A stretch of DNA of 64,000 bases from Pseudomonadota bacterium (GCA_027491115.1 JAIXWV010000034.1:213123-277122); one strand, 5' to 3'; counted from the first letter of the stretch, positions 26,183 through 35,199 are shown. Program-made: numbers and translations. The notes: generated from the letters alone by a model not told the origin.

Positions 26183-27583
26183 TCAGCTTGAGCAGGAAAT
26201 CTCAAAATGCTTGAACGCCTCAGGAGTCGGGCCCGAATAGCGCTCGAATTCCGGGTGCTCGCCAAAAGGATGCTCCAGGATCCGGATCCAGTTGAGGAGC
26301 TCCCGATCGGAACCTTTTTTGACGGACTCGATCACTTCTTGGGCGATATAATTCCTGAGGATGAACTTGGGGTTGTTCTGGAGCATCCCGATCGAACGCT
26401 CGGATTCAGAACGCCCGTCCAGGACGAGACGCTCGCGGTAGCGCTTGAGCCAGGACTGTAGCCCCTCCCCTCGAAACAGTGGATCCTCGAAAAACGCCTC
26501 ACGAGCCAGACTCCGGAAGAACCAGGTATAGTCGATCCGCTCGGTGTGGAGGAGCCTCACGAGATCCAAAAACAGGGCCGAGTCTCCCTCACGTGCCGTC
26601 ACGAGGCCGAGCCTAAGCCGAATCTTTCGCTCGGTCTCGGCATGAAAATCATGGAAGTAGGCATCCAGCATTCCAGCCAGACGTTCCACCGGGACGAGGT
26701 CCCGGAAACAAGCCAAGAACCGTTCGAGGTTCCACACTCCCACATCCGGTTGCCGGTGATAGGCATAGCGACCCTCGTGGTCGGTGTGGTTGCACACATG
26801 ATCCAGCTGCGTATCCTCGAGAAAACCGAAGGGACCATAATCGAGGGTGAATCCCAGAACGGAAAAATTATCGGTGTTCATGACCCCATGGCAAAACCCC
26901 ACATCCTGCCACGCAGCGATCATGTGGGCGGTCCGCTTCGTGATCTCGCGGAGCATTTCTTCGATCGTGCACCCTTGAAAAAACAGTTCGCGAGTGTAGT
27001 GAGTGAGTGCATCGAACTCGTCGGGTCTTTTGAAATGACGACAGAGCTCGAAGTGTCCGAAGCGGACATTGGACGGGAATACTCGGGCCACGAGAGCCGC
27101 GGTCTCGACGGTTTCACGCGCCACAGGTTCCGTCCCTGAAATGAGGGCCAATACCTCGGAGGTCGGGATCCCGAGTCCCTTCATTGCAATGGAACACAGG
27201 TACTCGCGGACAGAGGAGCGCAATACCGCCCGCCCGTCCCCTCTTCTGGAAAACGGGGTCTGCCCCGCACCTTTCACCTGGATCTCAAGGCGCCCCCGGG
27301 TGGAAGTCACGAACTCACCCAGTGAAATGGCCCGTCCATCGCCCAGTTGCCCGGCCCAAACGCCGAATTGGTGTCCCGCATAGCGCGTGGCAATCCGCTG
27401 GTCCCCTTCGATCCGGCTTTGTCCGTTCAGCCAGGTGAGCAGTTCTCCATCCGAGAGTCGATCCAACTCGAGATGTTTACGGATTCCCGCCTGAACATGA
27501 ATCAAGCGGGCACCCACTACCGGAGTCGGGTCGACTTCCGAGTGAAGCCAAGCAGGCAGTGTCTGAAAGCTGTTCTCAAGCAT
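26183..27583 (-). CDS. selO: Protein adenylyltransferase SelO (YdiU)
   Basis: A 466-residue pseudokinase-fold AMPylase. Family words: RYAGHQFGVWAGQLGDGRAISLGE, EIQVKGAGQTPFSRRGDGRAVLRSSVREYLCSIAM split around residues 130-165, VARVFPSNVRFGHFE, WQDVGFCHGVMNTDNFSVLGFTLDYGPFGF with the catalytic N/D pair, and PKFILRNYIAQ. It ends in ISCSS; the Cys four residues from the end stands where many eukaryotic SelO proteins have selenocysteine, so this is the Cys form. The start overlaps the fba stop by 8 bases, which suggests an fba-selO operon. SelO links redox state to protein AMPylation. Confidence 0.95.
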   Translation of the reverse strand: MLENSFQTLPAWLHSEVDPTPVVGARLIHVQAGIRKHLELDRLSDGELLTWLNGQSRIEGDQRIATRYAGHQFGVWAGQLGDGRAISLGEFVTSTRGRLEIQVKGAGQTPFSRRGDGRAVLRSSVREYLCSIAMKGLGIPTSEVLALISGTEPVARETVETAALVARVFPSNVRFGHFELCRHFKRPDEFDALTHYTRELFFQGCTIEEMLREITKRTAHMIAAWQDVGFCHGVMNTDNFSVLGFTLDYGPFGFLEDTQLDHVCNHTDHEGRYAYHRQPDVGVWNLERFLACFRDLVPVERLAGMLDAYFHDFHAETERKIRLRLGLVTAREGDSALFLDLVRLLHTERIDYTWFFRSLAREAFFEDPLFRGEGLQSWLKRYRERLVLDGRSESERSIGMLQNNPKFILRNYIAQEVIESVKKGSDRELLNWIRILEHPFGEHPEFERYSGPTPEAFKHFEISCSS

Positions 27584-28640
27584 TCCGGTTCAGGTTGTTG
27601 AGGTCTTCGAAAGCCCCTTTCAGGCGCTTCACGAAATTCTCTTCACCCTTCCGGAGCCAAACGCGAGGATCGTAGTACTTTTTGTTCGGAGCATCCGGTC
27701 CTTCGGGATTTCCGAGCTGGCCTTGCAGATAGGCGCTCTTCTCAAGATAGAAGTCTTTGACTCCTTCCCAGAACGCCCACTGCATGTCAGTGTCGATATT
27801 CATCTTGATCACGCCGTAGCCGATGGTCTCGCGGATCTCTTCCCGGGTGGAACCGGAGCCTCCGTGGAACACAAAGTTCACGGGCTTCTTGGCGGTTCCG
27901 AATTTTTTCTCAATGTGCTCTTGCGAGTTCTTCAGGATCACCGGAGTGAGCTTCACATTCCCGGGCTTGTACACGCCGTGCACGTTTCCGAACGATGCTG
28001 CAACCGTGAATCCCTCACCGATTTCTTTCAGGTGCTGAAACGCATAGGCCACGTCTTCCGGCTGGGTGTAGAGTTTGGCGTTGTCCACGTGGGTGTTGTC
28101 GACTCCGTCTTCCTCGCCGCCGGTAACGCCGAGCTCGATTTCGATCCCGGTCTCAATCGCACGCATGCGCTTGAAGTAGTTCGAAGAAATCTCGATGTTT
28201 TCCTGTAACGATTCTTCCGAGAGGTCGAGCATATGGGAAGAAAACAGGGGCTTCTTGGTTGCTTGGTAGTGTTCTTCACTCATCTTCAGCATCCCGTCGA
28301 TCCAGGGCAGGAGCTTCTTGGCCGCATGATCGGTATGGATCACGACCGGCACGCCATAATGTTCGGCCATGAGCGCGATGTGACGTGCACCGGACACGGA
28401 ACCAAGCACCGCTCCACCGTCATTCGGCAGCTTGAGCGCTTTCCCGGCATAAAACTGACCTCCACCGTTCGAGAACTGGATGATCACAGGCGAGTTCACA
28501 GCCTTCGCTGTCTCCAGAACCGCGTTCACCGAATCCGTACCGATGACATTCACTGCAGGGAGGGCGAAGCCGGTCTCCTTGGCGTATTGATAAAGATCCT
28601 TCAGGGCTGAACCGTAGACGATACCGGGCTTGAATTTCAT
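27576..28640 (-). CDS. fba: Fructose-bisphosphate aldolase, class II
   Basis: A 354-residue zinc aldolase of the long class IIA type. Motifs: LPAVNVIGTDSVNAVLE, VIIQFSNGGGQFYAG, VPVVIHTDHAAKKLLPWIDGML (zinc His), SSHMLDLSEES, ELGVTGGEEDGVDN, VHGVYKPGNVKL and FHGGSGSTREEI with the second zinc His, then GVIKMNIDTDMQWA. It completes a glycolytic set with gap-pgk-tpiA elsewhere in the window. It is 12 bases downstream of the secreted-protein gene and overlaps selO. Confidence 0.96.
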   Translation of the reverse strand: MKFKPGIVYGSALKDLYQYAKETGFALPAVNVIGTDSVNAVLETAKAVNSPVIIQFSNGGGQFYAGKALKLPNDGGAVLGSVSGARHIALMAEHYGVPVVIHTDHAAKKLLPWIDGMLKMSEEHYQATKKPLFSSHMLDLSEESLQENIEISSNYFKRMRAIETGIEIELGVTGGEEDGVDNTHVDNAKLYTQPEDVAYAFQHLKEIGEGFTVAASFGNVHGVYKPGNVKLTPVILKNSQEHIEKKFGTAKKPVNFVFHGGSGSTREEIRETIGYGVIKMNIDTDMQWAFWEGVKDFYLEKSAYLQGQLGNPEGPDAPNKKYYDPRVWLRKGEENFVKRLKGAFEDLNNLNRNA

Positions 28641-28652
28641 GCCCTTTTCGTA

Positions 28653-29477
28653 TCAAAAAATCAGTTCGTCGGAAATCTCAAACAACTCAGGACTCACTCC
28701 CCGACCGCAATGAGAATCGATCGCTGCCGCAATGCGGCGAAAGTCATTTCTAAAGCCGGCGTAGGGAATGAACTCGGCGTAGCCGAGATCCAGGGTCCTG
28801 TCCCCCCGACGGTACTCGAGTGCACGGGTCTCGTCTGGAAAGTTCGAGTCGATGAAACTGAGCCGGTACCCTTCCCCCGTCTCTTCCATTCCAAGGAGCA
28901 AAAGGGCATGGGACGTGATCCCCTTCATCTGCGCCATGAGCCAGAGCCCGGGCTTGGATTTCTTGAATGCACGATGGATCCGCTCCATCCTGCGCTCGAG
29001 TCTACGCGCGGGCAAACTCGGACGCCCGGAGAGACCTCGAATCCATTGTTGATTCAAAAATCCGTCCCGGATCTGCCAAAGATCCAGCTCACGCTGGACC
29101 AGAACCTGATGGTCGCGGGTGAATTCTGAAAAACCGGCATAGCCTGGAATTTCCACCACCCGACGCTGATGTGCCAGATCTCTTAGGATTCCCTCTACGC
29201 CGTTCCGATCGGGTTTCGGAAGCTCGGGTCGGAACCGTGCCAGATAGATGGCCGAACGCTGAAGGCGGCTGTGCCACCAACAAGTCCCCCCGTTCAGGAG
29301 TCCGCCTTGGTTTTCAAATCCCATCCGCAAAGAGGGCTCAAAAAAGAAGGCCCGGATCTCGTCCTCCGACCGGGTACAAAAATCCACTTCTTCAGCTGAC
29401 CCTGCCGGAGCGGAAATCAGCCCGACCAGAATTCCGATCACTCCCCAAAAACCAACCCCGATGACTTTCCCGCCCAT
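28653..29477 (-). CDS. Secreted protein with possible cysteine-hydrolase fold
   Basis: A 274-residue protein of unknown family. A signal peptide spans about 1-27 (VGLISAPAGSAEE). Mature residues include GLLNGGTCWWHSRLQRSAIYLARF (a Cys at the start of a helix), GLWLMAQMKGITSHALLLLGMEETGEGYRLSFIDSNFPDE (His before a strand, then Asp/Asn). The Cys ... His ... Asp order resembles papain-like or C39-type cysteine hydrolases, but I cannot assign a family. TTGACC-N17-TTTCAT ends 6 bases before the ATG. It lies upstream of fba-selO on the same strand. Confidence 0.6.
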   Translation of the reverse strand: MGGKVIGVGFWGVIGILVGLISAPAGSAEEVDFCTRSEDEIRAFFFEPSLRMGFENQGGLLNGGTCWWHSRLQRSAIYLARFRPELPKPDRNGVEGILRDLAHQRRVVEIPGYAGFSEFTRDHQVLVQRELDLWQIRDGFLNQQWIRGLSGRPSLPARRLERRMERIHRAFKKSKPGLWLMAQMKGITSHALLLLGMEETGEGYRLSFIDSNFPDETRALEYRRGDRTLDLGYAEFIPYAGFRNDFRRIAAAIDSHCGRGVSPELFEISDELIF

Positions 29478-29483
29478 CCGGCT

Positions 29484-29512
29484 ATGAAAACCGGTTTTGG
29501 CCCGCGGGTCAA
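29484..29512 (-). promoter_or_regulatory. Promoter of 28653-29477 gene (TTGACC-N17-TTTCAT)
   Basis: On the minus strand TTGACC (29507-29512) precedes TTTCAT (29484-29489) by 17 bases; ATG 29477 follows after 6 more. It may drive the secreted gene with fba and selO. Confidence 0.45.
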
Positions 29513-29517
29513 TAGCC

Positions 29518-30849
29518 TTAAAGCAGCAATCCCTTGAGAAGCAGGCTGGCCAGGGTGAAATAAATCATGATCCCGGTGACATCAACCAAAGTCGCCACAA
29601 AGGGGGCGGAGGCACTGGCCGGATCGAGGCCGAACCGCTTCAGTAAAAAGGGCAGCATCGAGCCGGTGATGGTTCCCCACAAGACAATTCCCAGAAGACT
29701 CAATGAAACCGTCAGGCCGATCCAAAAATAATGGGGTCCGTAAATGGCCTCGGTACCGGGCCAGAAAAGAATCCTGAGCAAACCGATCACCCCGAGAATC
29801 CCCCCGAGCAGGAGCCCAGCCCGAAGCTCGCGGAAGAACACCCGTCCATAATCCTTGAGCTTCACTTCACCGAGAGCCATCGCCCGGATGATCAGGGTCG
29901 AGGCCTGGGATCCGGAATTCCCTCCGCTAGAGATGATCAGCGGAATGAAAAGCGCGAGGACCACGGCCCGCTCGATCTGCTTCTCATAAAAGCCCATGAC
30001 CGTCGCAGTGAACATCTCGCTCACAAACAACAGAACCAGCCACCCGGCCCGTTTCTTGACCAGATCAAAGAGCGGGACCTGGAGATACGGATCCTCGAGA
30101 GCGGCGGTCCCCCCGAGCTTGTGCATGTCTTCGGTGGCTTCTTCTTGCACGACATCGACCACGTCATCAACCGAGACAATCCCCTTCATGAGTCCTTGTC
30201 CGTCGACAACAGGGATGGCGGTCAGTCCGTGATGTGAGAATTTCCGACTCACCTCTTCCTGGTCCATGTGCTCAGGAACGGTGATGAGATCGGTTTCCAT
30301 GATTTCTGAAACGAGCTTTTCCGGAGAAGCGAGGAGCAGATCCCGGAACGAAACTGTGCCCATCAATTTTGCATCGGGACCGATCACGTAAGCATAATGG
30401 ATGGTCTCGACCTGCTTCCGGGCCTGGGTCCTGAGATACCGGACCGCCACATCCACGGTCACATCAGGACGAAGACGCACAAATCGCGGGTTCATGAGAC
30501 CCCCGGCTGCATCCTCCGCGTAGGCCAGAAGCGCCGTGACGTCGGCGGCAGTGTCCCGGTCCAAGAGCCCGATCAGTCGCTCTCGTTCATCGAGAGGAAA
30601 CTCCTGAATCAAATCGGCCGAATCATCCAGCGGGAGCAATCGGAGCCAGGACCGGCGCTCACTCCAATCCAAAACAGAGAACCACTCGGCCTGATCAGAC
30701 GGACCCAAATTCAAAAAAAGCTCTTCGGCATCACTCCTGGACAGCCTCCGAAACCAGTTCAGACGGTCATCCGGTGCGATCTGTGACCAGCTCTCTTTCA
30801 GCAGGTCGACATCGGGCGAATGGGAGTGAAGGGTTTCGAAGGAACTCAC
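29518..30849 (-). CDS. mgtE: Magnesium transporter MgtE
   Basis: A 443-residue homodimeric Mg2+ channel/transporter. The N-terminal superhelical MgtE_N domain (about 1-130, with LPLDDSADLIQEFPLDERERLIGLLD) is followed by two CBS domains (about 135-255, AAGGLMNPRFVRLRPD and ITVPEHMDQEEVSRKF) and a five-helix pore domain from 285 with the signature PLIISSGGNSGSQASTLIIRA and the pore-lining DPASASAPFVATLVDVTG. The start overlaps the stop of the upstream methyltransferase remnant (ATGA). The operon order is DUF302, remnant, mgtE. Confidence 0.96.
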   Translation of the reverse strand: MSSFETLHSHSPDVDLLKESWSQIAPDDRLNWFRRLSRSDAEELFLNLGPSDQAEWFSVLDWSERRSWLRLLPLDDSADLIQEFPLDERERLIGLLDRDTAADVTALLAYAEDAAGGLMNPRFVRLRPDVTVDVAVRYLRTQARKQVETIHYAYVIGPDAKLMGTVSFRDLLLASPEKLVSEIMETDLITVPEHMDQEEVSRKFSHHGLTAIPVVDGQGLMKGIVSVDDVVDVVQEEATEDMHKLGGTAALEDPYLQVPLFDLVKKRAGWLVLLFVSEMFTATVMGFYEKQIERAVVLALFIPLIISSGGNSGSQASTLIIRAMALGEVKLKDYGRVFFRELRAGLLLGGILGVIGLLRILFWPGTEAIYGPHYFWIGLTVSLSLLGIVLWGTITGSMLPFLLKRFGLDPASASAPFVATLVDVTGIMIYFTLASLLLKGLLL

Positions 30850-31076
30850 TGTTTCACCCCCCCATAACGGACCACTGCACTCATCCCTTCGTGACCTTTA
30901 CCCTCGTGGATCATGCGGTCTTTTTCCTCGAGCACCCGGGTATCCAGTGCATGAAAGTCTATTTGAAGACCTTCCCGGGTCATCATGAGCTCGGCCAGAA
31001 AATCATTGGGCTCGGTTCCATAGTAGAAACCGTCCTGACCGTAGCGTGCATCCCAGGGGTTCAGCTCCTGAGCCAT
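30846..31076 (-). pseudogene. Internally deleted class I SAM-methyltransferase remnant
   Basis: A 76-residue open frame. Residues 1-30 (NPWDARYGQDGFYYGTEPNDFLAE) match the N-terminus of a common TehB-like class I methyltransferase of about 190-200 residues. Residues 31-76 (LMMTREGLQIDF ... RMIHEGKGHEGMSAVVRYGGV) match that family's last strands. The whole SAM-binding Rossmann core, about 110-120 residues, is absent, and the frame is intact across the junction. It cannot bind SAM in the usual way. It starts directly at the DUF302 stop and overlaps mgtE, so it is probably still translated. It could instead be a genuine mini-protein derived from the parent gene. Confidence 0.7.
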
Positions 31077-31466
31077 TCAGAGAGCCTCGAGCGCTTTCAT
31101 TAGACGTTCATCCGCCTCACAAGCCATGGCGGTGAGTTCTTGATCACCGAGGATCTCCATCATCGAAGATGGCTTGGCGAGCTCGATCGAATAGTTGGAC
31201 GGGCTGATCTCGCGAACCACTGCGTTACAAGGCAGTAGGGAGGTCACATCAGGTGCACGGGTATAGGCCTCGAAGGCCAAGGCCGGATTGCAAGCTCCGA
31301 GAATCACCACGGGAGGCAGATCCTTACCGAGCTTTTCCTTCATCTTGGCGTGGAAGTCGATCCGGGTCAGAATGCCGAAGCCCTGCCCCTTCAATGCTTC
31401 GGTCAAACGGGCGATCACGCCCTCCAAATCTCCAGTGACGGTTTTCTTCAGATTGATCGGGTTCAT
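31077..31466 (-). CDS. DUF302-family protein
   Basis: A 129-residue protein with the DUF302 fold: VTGDLEGVIARLTEALKGQGFGILTRIDFHAKMKEKLG, split as conserved N-terminal helix and strand, then VVILGACNPALAFEAYTRAPDVTSLLPCNAVVREI and the terminal helix. DUF302 proteins are cytosolic and their function is unsettled. The ATG has a strong AGGAGG 8 bases upstream, and its stop codon abuts the next start. First gene of the mgtE operon. Confidence 0.9.
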   Translation of the reverse strand: MNPINLKKTVTGDLEGVIARLTEALKGQGFGILTRIDFHAKMKEKLGKDLPPVVILGACNPALAFEAYTRAPDVTSLLPCNAVVREISPSNYSIELAKPSSMMEILGDQELTAMACEADERLMKALEAL

Positions 31467-31501
31467 CTGCTCGCCTCCTGATCTGGGATCCTACTCCCCC
31501 C

Positions 31502-32101
31502 TCAAGCCCTGTACAAGCCCTTCCGGTTGGCTCCCAGAAAACAAGCATCGGTTAACAGACTCGGAGCAGTGGGGAGACGCTCGATCTGAGCGGGGGTAAA
31601 CATCTCCCAAGCCGTCTCCTCGTAAAACTCGAGACTCAGATCTCCCACGTCTTCTACTCCATCCTTCCAATTCCAGCGTTTCAGATACTTGTTGAGACGG
31701 ATCGGTCCGGACCAGGCCACCAGGCTCATCTGGCCCTTGGTGTTGAAGTAAAACGGAAAATAACTGTGCGCGAGAGACTCCACGGTCCGATAAACCGGAG
31801 CTCTCCAGCCCAATAAAGTCGTATTGCTTTTTCCAACGGCACCCCAGAGACCCTTTTCTTTGAACAAAGCCACCACATGATCGTCATCCCGATGGGACCT
31901 CAGGTGGAGCATTTTCGGCTCGTGACCGATCCTCTCCAAGAGATCCGCAGCAAGGAGTCCCCCTTCCATGCAATGAGCGGCGCCCTGTGCAAGCACGCCC
32001 GCGGCCGATGCACAGTTCGATCCGGGGTTGTAAGGGATGGCGTGGACAAACTCCTGAATTTTCCAGGGTGACTTCAACTGACGGAGTTTCAGACTCTTCA
32101 T
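31502..32101 (-). CDS. Transglutaminase-like/papain-fold protein, uncharacterised
   Basis: A 199-residue protein without signal peptide. SNCASAAGVLAQGAAHCMEGGLLAADLLERIGHEPKMLHLRS places a Cys at the N-terminal end of a helix; RDDDHVVALFKEKGLWGAVGKSN then gives a His in a strand and an acidic/amide residue. This is the Cys-His-Asp/Asn order of transglutaminase-like proteins, but I do not recognise a named family. TATACT lies 7 bases before the ATG and no ribosome-binding site is seen. Divergent from the secreted esterase gene. Confidence 0.65.
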   Translation of the reverse strand: MKSLKLRQLKSPWKIQEFVHAIPYNPGSNCASAAGVLAQGAAHCMEGGLLAADLLERIGHEPKMLHLRSHRDDDHVVALFKEKGLWGAVGKSNTTLLGWRAPVYRTVESLAHSYFPFYFNTKGQMSLVAWSGPIRLNKYLKRWNWKDGVEDVGDLSLEFYEETAWEMFTPAQIERLPTAPSLLTDACFLGANRKGLYRA

Positions 32102-32108
32102 ACGGATG

Positions 32109-32114
32109 AGTATA
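32109..32114 (-). promoter_or_regulatory. -10 element (TATACT) of 31502-32101 gene
   Basis: A consensus-like -10 hexamer ends 7 bases before the start codon on the minus strand; leaderless candidate. Confidence 0.45.
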
Positions 32115-32200
32115 ATTCAACTGAAGCCGTTGAAAACCATTGTTTTTTCAATCACTTTTCACTTCAAGGTCCGGATTCACTCTGATAAAATGCGCGCACC

Positions 32201-33127
32201 ATGCTGCTCATCCTTTCTTGGCTCTTCCTCTCGATTTCACCAGTACAGGCCGCACAACACCTGGATGTTCACTACGGAAAACACGAGCGGCAAATCTTCG
32301 ACCTGTGGACCCCTTCCAGCAATGAAAAAACCCCTCTGATTGTCTACATTCACGGAGGAGGCTGGCAGGCCGGAAGCAAAGACGAGATGCGGAAAGCCCC
32401 CGGGACCCGAGCGCGGGCTCTGAATGCCGGGTTCGCATTCGCGGCGATCAATTACCGTTTTTTGAAACATGCCCCGCTTCAGACCATCATGCGTGAGGAC
32501 ATCGGTGGATTCATCCAGTACATCCGGCGCCATTCCGAAAAATACGGCATCGACAAGACCCGGATCTACGCCTACGGCTACAGTGCCGGCGGAAGTGCGA
32601 GTCTGTGGCTGGCGAGTCACGATGACCTGGGCGATCCTGCCTCGAAACGACGCTTGCGCAGAAAAGAATCCTCCCGGGTCCAAGGAGCGGGGCATTTGAA
32701 TGCCCAGGTCTCTTATGATTTTTATGTCTGGTACCGGATCTTCGGAAAAGAACGGACCGACCGATTCATGAAAGACCAAGTCTATTCGCGATATCACTTC
32801 AAATCAGCTTCCGAACTCGACACTGAACGGGGAATCGAGGTTCGGAAGGAACTCGACATGTACGGGCAACTCACACCTGATGATGCACCGATGCTATTCT
32901 GGAACAACCTGGATGACGACCTCGACCGCGATCACAACCATTTCGTCCATTCTCCGCGCCACACCCGCGAGCTGTCTCTTCGGGCCACGGAACTGGGGAT
33001 TCCGAATAAAACAGAAATCCGTGCGGATGGTTCTACGACTCCGAACGGTCATGAGAGCGCATTCGAATTTTTCCGGGAACTCTCAATACAACAAAAACGG
33101 AGCACGACGAGCCCGGAAATCCGCTAA
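32201..33127 (+). CDS. Secreted alpha/beta-hydrolase (esterase-like)
   Basis: A 308-residue exported protein with a signal peptide (MLLILSWLFLSISPVQA). The oxyanion motif IYIHGGGWQAGSKDE and nucleophile elbow YGYSAGGSASLWL mark a BD-FAE/carboxylesterase-type alpha/beta hydrolase. Later conserved Asp and His are likely in LFWNNLDDDLDRDHNHF and the final ~60 residues. The substrate is unknown. TAAAAT lies 9 bases ahead of the ATG with TTCAAG 17 bases further up. Its 3' end overlaps the convergent NamZ gene by 45 bases. Confidence 0.85.
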   Translation: MLLILSWLFLSISPVQAAQHLDVHYGKHERQIFDLWTPSSNEKTPLIVYIHGGGWQAGSKDEMRKAPGTRARALNAGFAFAAINYRFLKHAPLQTIMREDIGGFIQYIRRHSEKYGIDKTRIYAYGYSAGGSASLWLASHDDLGDPASKRRLRRKESSRVQGAGHLNAQVSYDFYVWYRIFGKERTDRFMKDQVYSRYHFKSASELDTERGIEVRKELDMYGQLTPDDAPMLFWNNLDDDLDRDHNHFVHSPRHTRELSLRATELGIPNKTEIRADGSTTPNGHESAFEFFRELSIQQKRSTTSPEIR

Positions 33128-34285
33128 CCCGACGTCCAATTCTATCGAGAAGTCCTCCCAAGACTTCCGGTTCTTCCAGGCCTCTCTCCAGGATGCCTTA
33201 CCAAAATAGAGATCTGCGTACTTACCAAAACTGATCCGTCCTCCGAAGCGATCCAGTAGCACCGAAACTATACGATAAAGAGCTTCATCCGATCGAACAC
33301 GGTCCTCGGGGGACCCCACCAACTCGATTCTCACCCCACGGATATCCTGTCCTTCGTAAATGGCTCGGGTCACCCGTTGCTGATGAGGCAGGAAAACCAA
33401 TCCCGGAAGCCGAAGGGAATTCAGCTGCTCAACCAGCACGCCTACCTCTACCTCGGTGATCCAGGGAGCACCGAACACACGGAACGCATTTTCGTTGGTG
33501 GTGCCTCTTCCCACCGAAAGATTGAATTGCTCGAGCGACCCCAGCAATGCGTAAAGCTCGACCTGCTCGATCGCTTGCAGAGCCGGAGAAGAGGCGCGCC
33601 ATTCCCGTCCGAAATCCTCGTCATAGAACCGCCTTTTCCAACCGGTCACGCCCACCACATCAATTGAAAGCTGGATCTGTGTCTCGGTCAGGTACAGCAG
33701 GGCGAGCTCACCAAGGGTCATGCCGTGGCGGGTGGGTACAGAATGGTATGCGATGAAGTTTCCGGTCAGTGAGGAATCCAGCACCGAGCCTTCGACCCGC
33801 TCTCCTCCGACCGGATTCGGACGATCCAGAAGAATCACCTTCTTGCCGAGCTGAGCGGCAACCTTCATGAATCCGGCCAGAGTGGAGAAATACGTGTAAT
33901 ACCGCATCCCGACATCCTGCAGATCCATCACGATCACATCCACGTCGAAAAGATCTTCCGGGCGGGGGACCCTGCCGTTCTTCTTGTACAGCGAGATCAC
34001 GGGTAACCCGCTGCCGGGATCCACACCGTCTTCGATCAGTCCATCCTCGAGCGAGCGGAGTCCGTGCTCGGGGGTGAAAATCTTGACCAAGCGGTGATCC
34101 GCTCTCAAGAGGTCGATCAGATGCCGACCCTTGCGATCCACTGAAGCCGCATGGGCGAGGACGGCAAGACTCTTCCCTTCGAGCTCCGAACGGACACTCA
34201 CCTCACTCAAGCGATCAATACCGTACTCGATTGCGAATCCAGGTGTGACCAGTAAGAACAGATGAAGAATCAGAGTCAGGATCAT
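33083..34285 (-). CDS. namZ: NamZ-type exo-beta-N-acetylmuramidase (DUF1343, GH171)
   Basis: A 400-residue exported protein (signal peptide MILTLILHLFLLVTPGFA) of the DUF1343 family. Diagnostic segments: KSLAVLAHAASVDRKGRHLIDLL, VKIFTPEHGLRSLEDGLIEDGVDPGSGLPVISLYKK, VIVMDLQDVGMRYYTYFSTL, LDRPNPVGGERVEGSVLD and LEQFNLSVGRGTTNENAFRVFGAPWI. NamZ in Bacillus subtilis releases terminal MurNAc from cell-wall fragments. It is the last gene of an operon with a phosphodiester glycosidase and a GH1 enzyme; its ATG overlaps the previous stop. All three are exported, which points to extracellular or periplasmic glycan breakdown. Confidence 0.9.
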   Translation of the reverse strand: MILTLILHLFLLVTPGFAIEYGIDRLSEVSVRSELEGKSLAVLAHAASVDRKGRHLIDLLRADHRLVKIFTPEHGLRSLEDGLIEDGVDPGSGLPVISLYKKNGRVPRPEDLFDVDVIVMDLQDVGMRYYTYFSTLAGFMKVAAQLGKKVILLDRPNPVGGERVEGSVLDSSLTGNFIAYHSVPTRHGMTLGELALLYLTETQIQLSIDVVGVTGWKRRFYDEDFGREWRASSPALQAIEQVELYALLGSLEQFNLSVGRGTTNENAFRVFGAPWITEVEVGVLVEQLNSLRLPGLVFLPHQQRVTRAIYEGQDIRGVRIELVGSPEDRVRSDEALYRIVSVLLDRFGGRISFGKYADLYFGKASWREAWKNRKSWEDFSIELDVGLADFRARRAPFLLY

Positions 34286-35199
34286 TTCTTCTTCGCCCTC
34301 GATTGGATCATCAGGATGTTACCGAGATGTCGGCAACGATCCGCCTGGTGATAGAGACCTTTTGGAGGAATCGCAAATGCGGTCGATCCGCCGCCGTCGA
34401 GGTTGAGCACCGTCTTCTGGGTCAAACCGCATTCCGCGGACGCCAACAAATGGGCGTACTCATACAAGCTCATTCCGGAATTCGAATCTTCTCCCCCACC
34501 TGCACCCGCGTCGAGGGTGACGAGCATGATTTGATTCGGCACCTGGGTCAGTCCGATCGAAGTGCGCGGGCGCTTGTCCTCCCGGACCCGGTCGGAAATC
34601 TGGAGCTGACCCTCGAGCAAGAGTCTCGGATAAGCCTGAAGCGCAAAACGGTACTGACGGGCTTCATCAGCTTTCAGCACGTTTCCGTGTCGCTGCAAGA
34701 AAGCATCCCTGGTCTCCAGTTTCCACTCTTTCCCCTGCAGGGTCAAAACCCCTGAAGAGGAGATCACCTGATCCCCGGCATTCGGGTTCCAGAGTTTGCG
34801 CTCGTCCAGGGCGACTCCGAGAGTGTTCCCCTTGGGCATCACAAAAAAACTGGCATTGATCGCGCCCAGTGCGTTCACCCGTGAATCTTCCACCAACTTA
34901 CGGATGTAGCGGTCTTTGGAAGGACTGCACTCCAGATCCTTGGCCGAACGGTGGAGGCGCATCTCGATCTTGTCATGATCGATCCGGAATGCCCGAACCG
35001 TCACTGAGCGGGACAGCTCCCCGTCCCAGGTTTGGGAATCACGGTCATAGGGAGTGAAACGCACATCAAATTTGGTCCATTCGGCACCATTGGACAGCGA
35101 CTCCCATACAGGAGCAGCGACCATTTCACATTTGAACGCCTCTGCGACCAGAGAGTGGAAAAGTACTGAAAACAACAGGAAAACATACCGAATCATCAC
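34282..35199 (-). CDS. Phosphodiester glycosidase (NAGPA domain) protein
   Basis: A 305-residue exported protein (signal peptide MMIRYVFLLFSVLFHSLVAEA). The DUF2233/NAGPA domain is marked by ALGAINASFFVMPKGNTLG, PRTSIGLTQVPNQIMLVTLDAG and the near-terminal signature VLNLDGGGSTAFAI. Family members such as human uncovering enzyme cleave GlcNAc-phosphodiesters; bacterial forms act on exopolysaccharide or teichoic-type phosphodiesters. It overlaps both neighbours by 4 bases (GH1 upstream, NamZ downstream), giving strict coupling. Confidence 0.9.
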   Translation of the reverse strand: MMIRYVFLLFSVLFHSLVAEAFKCEMVAAPVWESLSNGAEWTKFDVRFTPYDRDSQTWDGELSRSVTVRAFRIDHDKIEMRLHRSAKDLECSPSKDRYIRKLVEDSRVNALGAINASFFVMPKGNTLGVALDERKLWNPNAGDQVISSSGVLTLQGKEWKLETRDAFLQRHGNVLKADEARQYRFALQAYPRLLLEGQLQISDRVREDKRPRTSIGLTQVPNQIMLVTLDAGAGGGEDSNSGMSLYEYAHLLASAECGLTQKTVLNLDGGGSTAFAIPPKGLYHQADRCRHLGNILMIQSRAKKK

